Shown: in pieces, positions 33,356 to 36,898 of the stretch
Position numbering within the stretch: the stretch's first letter is position 1
Layout of the letters: each line of letters opens with the position of its first letter
Source of the DNA: Weissella confusa
GTDB taxonomy: Bacteria > Bacillota > Bacilli > Lactobacillales > Lactobacillaceae
Assembly (NCBI GenBank): GCA_016466735.1
Contig: JAAOED010000022.1
Coordinates: forward strand, 1-36,898
Reading direction: 5' to 3'
Length of the DNA: 36,898 nt
Position numbers and translations under genes: made by a program
The notes under the pieces: generated by a model
The model's input: the letters and a program-made list of their open reading frames with translations, nothing else
Told to the model about the DNA's origin: nothing
Database searches by the model: none

Positions 33356-34012
33356 ATGTAATTGTTCAATTGTTAATGTCTGTAAGTCAGTCAACCAAGT
33401 CTTTGTTGCCTCATCGACATCATCAGGCATGATAAATGGCGTCGTTGAATACACTGTCGCAACATTGGCCCAATTAATGGCACCATCCTGCAAGAATGAT
33501 TGCTTTGTGTCAGCAACCTGTTGTTCAGTCACGGCTGCCAAACGTTCAGGCATCGTGGCAAACATCATCAAAAACCAATTAATGGCCAGTTGCTGGGCAA
33601 TCTTTTCAGGTACATCAGTCACATCATCAGTAACTATGATGCGCTCATTCAACGGCACAGCAGGAACTTCTTTGTTCAAAAACTTTTGTGTACGTGACCA
33701 TTCCGTTGCCAACAAGGCATAGAATTGCCAAGGTACCTGATTCGCAATTTGGCCAAGCGTCGTCACAAACAATTTGTCTAGTGACCACGTTGAGCCAGTT
33801 GCATTATCAAGCAAGGTCATCAATACGCGTTGCATCGTTTCCTTCATCAAAGGTGCCAAACGTGTATTTTGCGTTAAGTGATAACGAACAAGTAAAAACT
33901 CCCCCACCTTCTCGGGTGTGATTGCTTTTGCCTCTGTTGCCTTAGCTTGTTGCTTAAAGTTCTTCAAACGCTTTGCTGAACTAACGCCCGCAAATTGTCC
34001 CTGCTTCACCAT
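33353..34012 (-). CDS. Unknown 219-residue soluble protein
   Basis: No family recognised. It has a basic N-terminus (MVKQGQFAGVSSAKRLKNFKQQAKA), no membrane segment or signal peptide, and a mostly helical look with several Trp (WSLDKLF, VPWQFYAL, NWFLMMF, INWANVATVY). It begins 6 nt after the stop of the aldo/keto reductase gene, so the two are probably cotranscribed. There is no clear Shine-Dalgarno in front of the ATG (GTGGTAAAAAAAC precedes it), which suggests translation coupled to the upstream gene. Confidence 0.72.
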   Translation of the reverse strand: MVKQGQFAGVSSAKRLKNFKQQAKATEAKAITPEKVGEFLLVRYHLTQNTRLAPLMKETMQRVLMTLLDNATGSTWSLDKLFVTTLGQIANQVPWQFYALLATEWSRTQKFLNKEVPAVPLNERIIVTDDVTDVPEKIAQQLAINWFLMMFATMPERLAAVTEQQVADTKQSFLQDGAINWANVATVYSTTPFIMPDDVDEATKTWLTDLQTLTIEQLH

Positions 34013-34018
34013 GTTTTT

Positions 34019-34843
34019 TTACCACAAATCTTCCGTATAGTTTTGGTCTGGTGCACCCATGATACGCTCGCCACGTTGCAAAGCATCAATACGAGCCATA
34101 TCAGTCGTCGTCAATTGGAAGTCCAAAGCCAAGTTTTGGGCCATGCGCGCTGGGTTTCCTGACTTAGGAATCACAGCAACGTTGTGTTGGATTTGCCAAC
34201 GCAAGATAACTTGCGCGATGCTGACACCGTAACGCTCAGTAATGCCTGCCAAAACAGGGTCTTGCAAAACGGCACCACGGCCAAGTGGGCTCCATGCTTG
34301 ATGTTGAATCCCCAACTCTTCCAAGTAGCCGTGTAGGACATGTTGGTTAAAGTATGGGTGCGTTTCAATTTGATCAACTGCTGGCATAACCGTTGCCTTC
34401 GTCAACAAACGATCCAAGTGGTGGGCTTCAAAGTTTGAAACACCGATGGCACGTACGTAGCCTTCCTTGTATAGGTGTTCAAGGGCACGCCATGTTTCAA
34501 AGAATGGATCAAACTTTGGCCAGTGTACCAAGTACAAATCCAAATGATCCGTTTGCAAAGCAGCCGTCGTGTTCTTAAAGGCTTGCAACGTGTTCTCATA
34601 GCCTTGTTCCTTTTGAGCAACCTTACTCGTCAAGAAATAGTCATCACGCTTCAAACCAGAACCTGCCAAAAAGTCCCCAAGTTCGTTTTGGTTGCCGTAC
34701 ATCGCTGCCGTATCAAACAAACGGTAACCAGCTTGTACAGCCGCATCCATCACTTCACCATATGATAGTGCATCATTGGCTGCATCCGTACCGAATCCAA
34801 CCATTGGCATTTCAACGCCATTATTAAGTGTCACAAATTCCAT
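34019..34843 (-). CDS. Aldo/keto reductase (2,5-diketogluconate reductase-like)
   Basis: About 274 residues, a normal AKR size. The TIM-barrel catalytic residues are visible: Asp in GYRLFDTAAMYG with the Tyr five residues on, Lys in FLTSKVAQ and His in LYLVHWP. The C-terminal cofactor region IPKSGNPARMAQNLALDFQLT matches the NADPH site. It reduces aldehydes or ketones with NADPH; the exact substrate cannot be told. The start is set at MEFVTLN, 7-8 nt after GGGGA; an ATG seven codons upstream has no RBS. It is followed closely by the 219-residue gene. Confidence 0.9.
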   Translation of the reverse strand: MEFVTLNNGVEMPMVGFGTDAANDALSYGEVMDAAVQAGYRLFDTAAMYGNQNELGDFLAGSGLKRDDYFLTSKVAQKEQGYENTLQAFKNTTAALQTDHLDLYLVHWPKFDPFFETWRALEHLYKEGYVRAIGVSNFEAHHLDRLLTKATVMPAVDQIETHPYFNQHVLHGYLEELGIQHQAWSPLGRGAVLQDPVLAGITERYGVSIAQVILRWQIQHNVAVIPKSGNPARMAQNLALDFQLTTTDMARIDALQRGERIMGAPDQNYTEDLW

Positions 34844-34966
34844 TGTGTCGTCCCCAATTTCCATAAGAATGCTTACATTTTAGCACTCATTTATGACGTT
34901 TTTGCGAAACATCGCGACACCAGACAATTAATCTTAGAATTATCCTACTCATTAGTCAATGAAACA

Positions 34967-35003
34967 GGAAACGGGAGTCAGCAACTTGCCAACTCCCGTT
35001 TCC
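34967..35003 (-). terminator. Terminator after the GlsB-type gene
   Basis: A 12-bp stem, GGAAACGGGAGT with ACTCCCGTTTCC (34967-34978 with 34992-35003). The T tract on the minus strand is short (TGTTTC). Confidence 0.7.
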
Positions 35004-35010
35004 CTATGCT

Positions 35011-35262
35011 TTATTTCTTATTCGCTTTTACAAAAATCCATGACACCACTAACACAACGATAATGGCACCAATAATAGATGGTATCAATGCCATACCTGC
35101 TAGTGATGGACCCCAGCTACCCAGAATCATTTGGCCTAGCCATGATCCAACTAGTCCAGCAACAATGTTGGCAATCCATCCCATTGATGCGCCACGGCTT
35201 GTAATCGCTCCGGCAATGGCACCAATAATAGCTCCCACAATCAAAGTCCAAATTAAATGCAT
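35011..35262 (-). CDS. GlsB/YeaQ/YmgE-family stress membrane protein
   Basis: Of 83 residues, with three membrane segments: MHLIWTLIVGAIIGAIAGAITSR, WIANIVAGLVGSWLGQMILG and IPSIIGAIIVVLVVSWIFVK. This matches the transglycosylase-associated/GlsB family, often stress induced, with no proven enzymatic role. RBS GGAGGGA precedes the ATG. It is followed by a terminator and looks like a single-gene unit. Confidence 0.9.
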   Translation of the reverse strand: MHLIWTLIVGAIIGAIAGAITSRGASMGWIANIVAGLVGSWLGQMILGSWGPSLAGMALIPSIIGAIIVVLVVSWIFVKANKK

Positions 35263-35364
35263 AATTAAATCCCTCCTATGTCCTATAACTTACTTTAACT
35301 CTATCAACAATAAATTACCCGTACAACGACTTGGCGGACAGTTCACGCTTTTGTGCAAACACTT

Positions 35365-35393
35365 TTGTACGTTGCCGTTCATCATGTTACTAT
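35365..35393 (+). promoter_or_regulatory. Promoter of the HesB-like gene
   Basis: TTGTAC (35365-35370) and TACTAT (35388-35393) with a 17-nt spacer. The RBS GGAGG starts only 8 nt after the -10, so the mRNA leader must be very short. Confidence 0.65.
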
Positions 35394-35413
35394 GGGGACA
35401 GGAGGTGGAAACT

Positions 35414-35764
35414 ATGTTTTTAACAATTTCAGATGCAGCCAAGGATAAGCTTGCTGCTAAGCTAACACCAACAACCAAAATCGTCTTGGATTTTGATGAC
35501 GGCGTTGGACCGTTTTCAGATGCTGGGATGTGTACACTAGACGTCGCTTTTAACGTTGTCTTGTGTGAGGCTAAGGATTTAACTAACGATTTTGACACGG
35601 TCATCGACAGCGACTTGGGTCCTGTTTACATTAAGGGATATACGAAGGCACAAATGGACAGCGACATGCGTCTAGATGTTGATAAGTATCTTCGTTATAG
35701 CTTGTCAGGTCCATCAGGGACGCTTGATTCTAACGTCGGTTTGCGTGACATTCAAATGGCATAG
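35414..35764 (+). CDS. HesB/IscA-like iron-sulfur family protein without the cysteine triad
   Basis: About 116 residues, starting 8 nt after GGAGG. The fold pattern (MFLTISDAAKDKLAAKL, ...IVLDFDDGVGPF, ...DSDLGPVYIKGYTKAQMD, LDVDKYLRYSLSGPSGTL) matches the Fe-S biosynthesis family found in lactobacilli (B. subtilis YqkB/YneR style). A-type scaffold proteins ligate iron with a Cys and a C-terminal CGC; here only two cysteines occur, in GMCTL and VLCEA, and the C-terminus has none. A role in Fe-S assembly is therefore uncertain. It is a single-gene unit with its own promoter and terminator. Confidence 0.82.
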   Translation: MFLTISDAAKDKLAAKLTPTTKIVLDFDDGVGPFSDAGMCTLDVAFNVVLCEAKDLTNDFDTVIDSDLGPVYIKGYTKAQMDSDMRLDVDKYLRYSLSGPSGTLDSNVGLRDIQMA

Positions 35765-35765
35765 C

Positions 35766-35804
35766 AAAAATGGGTACCAGAATATTTCTGGTACCCATTT
35801 TTAT
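35766..35804 (+). terminator. Terminator after the HesB-like gene
   Basis: A 17-bp stem, AAAAATGGGTACCAGAA with its complement, around a TATT loop, followed by T-rich sequence. Confidence 0.9.
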
Positions 35805-35848
35805 TACAACAGCTGTTGGTTTAAAACCTCTGACATTCCCAGTCTACT

Positions 35849-36154
35849 TTAACGTTCATTTAATTGCGCTTGTAGTTGCTTAATCTTATTGATTAAGGCA
35901 TCTTGAATGATCGCTGCATTTTGATTATTGCCCATTGGTTGTGGTGCCGTAATCGCTGACTCTGAAGTTTGTTGCTTCAGTTGTTGGTTCTCAAGGGCTA
36001 GTCGATCAAGTTCAGCTGCCATTTCTTGTAAGGCACCCTGTAAGTCTCCAACCTGCGCTTCGTATATTTCAGCGCCCGTGCGCCACTTGTCCACTTCAGT
36101 TTGTGCAGCCTTCAGTGCCGTTTCCAACTCGATAATGCGTTCTTGTTCGTTCAT
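35849..36154 (-). CDS. Small coiled-coil protein of unknown function
   Basis: Of 101 residues. Residues 1-62 show heptad-like spacing (ERIIELETALKAAQTEVDKW, LQEMAAELDRLALENQQLKQ), then a Ser/Pro/Gln linker, then a second short coil (IQDALINKIKQLQAQL). It recalls small coiled-coil partner proteins of Firmicutes, but no specific family is recognised. RBS GGGGGAG precedes the ATG by 5 nt. It lies next to the terminator of the 5S-tRNA unit. Confidence 0.72.
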   Translation of the reverse strand: MNEQERIIELETALKAAQTEVDKWRTGAEIYEAQVGDLQGALQEMAAELDRLALENQQLKQQTSESAITAPQPMGNNQNAAIIQDALINKIKQLQAQLNER

Positions 36155-36187
36155 GACAACTCCCCCTTCAATTGTGTATGAGTGTAC

Positions 36188-36217
36188 AAAAAAACCATCC
36201 TCAAGCGAGGATGGTTT
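36188..36217 (-). terminator. Terminator of the proximal 5S-tRNA unit
   Basis: AAACCATCCTC pairs with GAGGATGGTTT around an AAGC loop, followed by T7 on the minus strand. Confidence 0.92.
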
Positions 36218-36223
36218 TAACTA

Positions 36224-36296
36224 TGCCGACTGGGGGATTCGAACCCTCGACCTACGGTTTACGATACCGTTGCTCTACCAACTGAGCTAAGTCGGC
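36224..36296 (-). tRNA. tRNA-Thr (anticodon CGT), copy 1
   Basis: A 73-nt cloverleaf on the minus strand: acceptor GCCGACT/AGTCGGC, anticodon stem ACGGT/ACCGT, loop ATCGTAA giving anticodon CGT (codon ACG), T arm GGTTCGAATCC. CCA is not encoded. Confidence 0.95.
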
Positions 36297-36300
36297 ATAA

Positions 36301-36373
36301 CTCCGAATGTCGGGCTCGAACCGACGACAACACGATTAACAGTCGTGTGCTCTACCAACTGAGCTAATTCGGA
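36301..36373 (-). tRNA. tRNA-Asn (anticodon GTT), copy 1
   Basis: A 73-nt cloverleaf on the minus strand: acceptor TCCGAAT/ATTCGGA, anticodon loop CTGTTAA giving GTT, T arm GGTTCGAGCCC, discriminator G. It lies directly after the 5S gene. Confidence 0.95.
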
Positions 36374-36383
36374 ATAATAAATG

Positions 36384-36499
36384 CATCGCGACGTCCTATC
36401 CTCGCAGGAAGCGATCCTCCAACTACTTTCGGCGCTATTGAGCTTAACTTCTGTGTTCGGTATGGGAACAGGTGTGACCTCAATGCCATCATCACGACA
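36384..36499 (-). rRNA. rrf: 5S ribosomal RNA, copy 1
   Basis: About 116 nt with the conserved core CACCTGTTCCCATACCGAAC, AGAAGTTAAGCTC and GCGCCGAAAGTAGTTGG. The ends pair as GTCGTGA with TCGCGAT. It has its own promoter upstream and no 23S directly before it. Confidence 0.95.
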
Positions 36500-36526
36500 C
36501 GCGTTATTTCTAACTTACAAGTCATT

Positions 36527-36555
36527 ATTCTACGTAAGAATCAACATATTGTCAA
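36527..36555 (-). promoter_or_regulatory. Promoter of the proximal 5S-tRNA unit
   Basis: TTGACA (36550-36555) and TAGAAT (36527-36532) with exactly 17 nt between them on the minus strand, about 30 nt before the 5S gene. Confidence 0.85.
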
Positions 36556-36589
36556 TACTTTTGTATGATGAATAATGGGGATTCTCGAA

Positions 36590-36622
36590 ATAAAAAAACA
36601 CCTTCCAGCGAAGATGCCTTTA
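36590..36622 (-). terminator. Terminator of the distal 5S-tRNA unit
   Basis: CATCTTC pairs with GGAAGGTG around GCT on the minus strand, followed by T7. It separates the two 5S-tRNA units. Confidence 0.8.
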
Positions 36623-36629
36623 TAACGAG

Positions 36630-36702
36630 TGCCGACTGGGGGATTCGAACCCTCGACCTACGGTTTACGATACCGTTGCTCTACCAACTGAGCTAAGTCG
36701 GC
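36630..36702 (-). tRNA. tRNA-Thr (anticodon CGT), copy 2
   Basis: Identical to copy 1 apart from the last base position next to the acceptor, 406 nt further along. Confidence 0.93.
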
Positions 36703-36706
36703 ATAA

Positions 36707-36779
36707 CTCCGAATGTCGGGCTCGAACCGACGACAACACGATTAACAGTCGTGTGCTCTACCAACTGAGCTAATTCGGA
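36707..36779 (-). tRNA. tRNA-Asn (anticodon GTT), copy 2
   Basis: Identical to copy 1, 406 nt further along. Confidence 0.95.
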
Positions 36780-36789
36780 ATAATAAATG

Positions 36790-36898
36790 CATCGCGACGT
36801 CCTATCCTCGCAGGAAGCGATCCTCCAACTACTTTCGGCGCTATTGAGCTTAACTTCTGTGTTCGGTATGGGAACAGGTGTGACCTCAATGCCATCAT
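36790..36898 (-). rRNA. rrf: 5S ribosomal RNA, copy 2, cut by the window edge
   Basis: Identical to copy 1 as far as the window goes; about 7 nt of its 5' end lie outside. A 23S gene may follow beyond the edge. Confidence 0.93.

Larger units (their letters stand above)
36225..36898 (-). repeat. Direct repeat of the 5S-tRNA-Asn-tRNA-Thr unit
   Basis: 36225-36492 and 36631-36898 are identical over 268 nt at an offset of 406. The 130-nt spacer between the units is unique and holds a terminator and a promoter. Confidence 0.93.

Noticed and set aside
35006-35413. A 136-codon N-terminal extension of the HesB-like gene
   Set aside because: It overlaps the GlsB-type gene and the promoter, reads as low-quality sequence, and the GGAGG-spaced ATG at 35414 gives the normal family length.

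Overview
The window looks like chromosome of a heterofermentative lactic acid bacterium of the Lactobacillaceae, most likely Weissella or a close relative. That placement is an inference from protein style: an NAD-type 6-phosphogluconate dehydrogenase with an RpiR regulator, a KxYKxGKxW signal peptide on an LPxTG adhesin, T-box leaders, and a 5S-tRNA-Asn-tRNA-Thr cluster. No phage, transposase, plasmid or CRISPR sequence was recognised. Most genes are on the minus strand, so the text below follows minus-strand transcription (right to left) within each block.

Left part (1-8500). A thioredoxin-like gene is followed by a T-box leader that reads best as methionine-specific, then a free-methionine-(R)-sulfoxide reductase-like GAF protein and a class I pyridine nucleotide-disulfide oxidoreductase. 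Next to it lies an amino-acid catabolism block: glycosyltransferase, then a leader with a short Phe/Trp-rich peptide and a terminator, a D-2-hydroxyacid dehydrogenase, a branched-chain aminotransferase, then a second leader with an Ile/Leu-rich peptide and a terminator, an orphan PTS EIIC_2-type membrane protein and a PanE-type dehydrogenase. Together these could convert aromatic and branched-chain amino acids to keto acids and then hydroxy acids, with each half under its own ribosome-sensing attenuator. This pair of attenuators is the most notable system I found.

Middle part (8500-17100). A quinone-oxidoreductase-like enzyme, a VanZ-RDD membrane protein (plus strand), a small protein resembling bacteriocin immunity proteins, tyrS under a Tyr T-box, a DUF2207 membrane protein, a TSUP permease, an NAD(P)-binding SDR-like protein and a small membrane-anchored protein.

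Giant adhesin (17149-29688). One 4179-residue LPxTG surface protein with an L-type-lectin-like head, about 22 beta-type modules, an Ig-like linker, 11 helical repeat units and a sortase signal. A run of nine G inside the signal-peptide codons makes it a strong candidate for on/off phase variation. Upstream are a cre-like site, an inverted repeat and a roughly 280-nt structured RNA of uncertain family.

Right part (30242-36898). A gluconate block (stand-alone N-terminal FGGY kinase domain, structured intergenic RNA, GntZ-type dehydrogenase, divergent RpiR regulator), an unknown 219-residue protein, an aldo/keto reductase, a GlsB-type membrane protein, a HesB-like protein, a coiled-coil protein, and two tandem identical 5S-tRNA-Asn-tRNA-Thr units, the second cut by the window edge.
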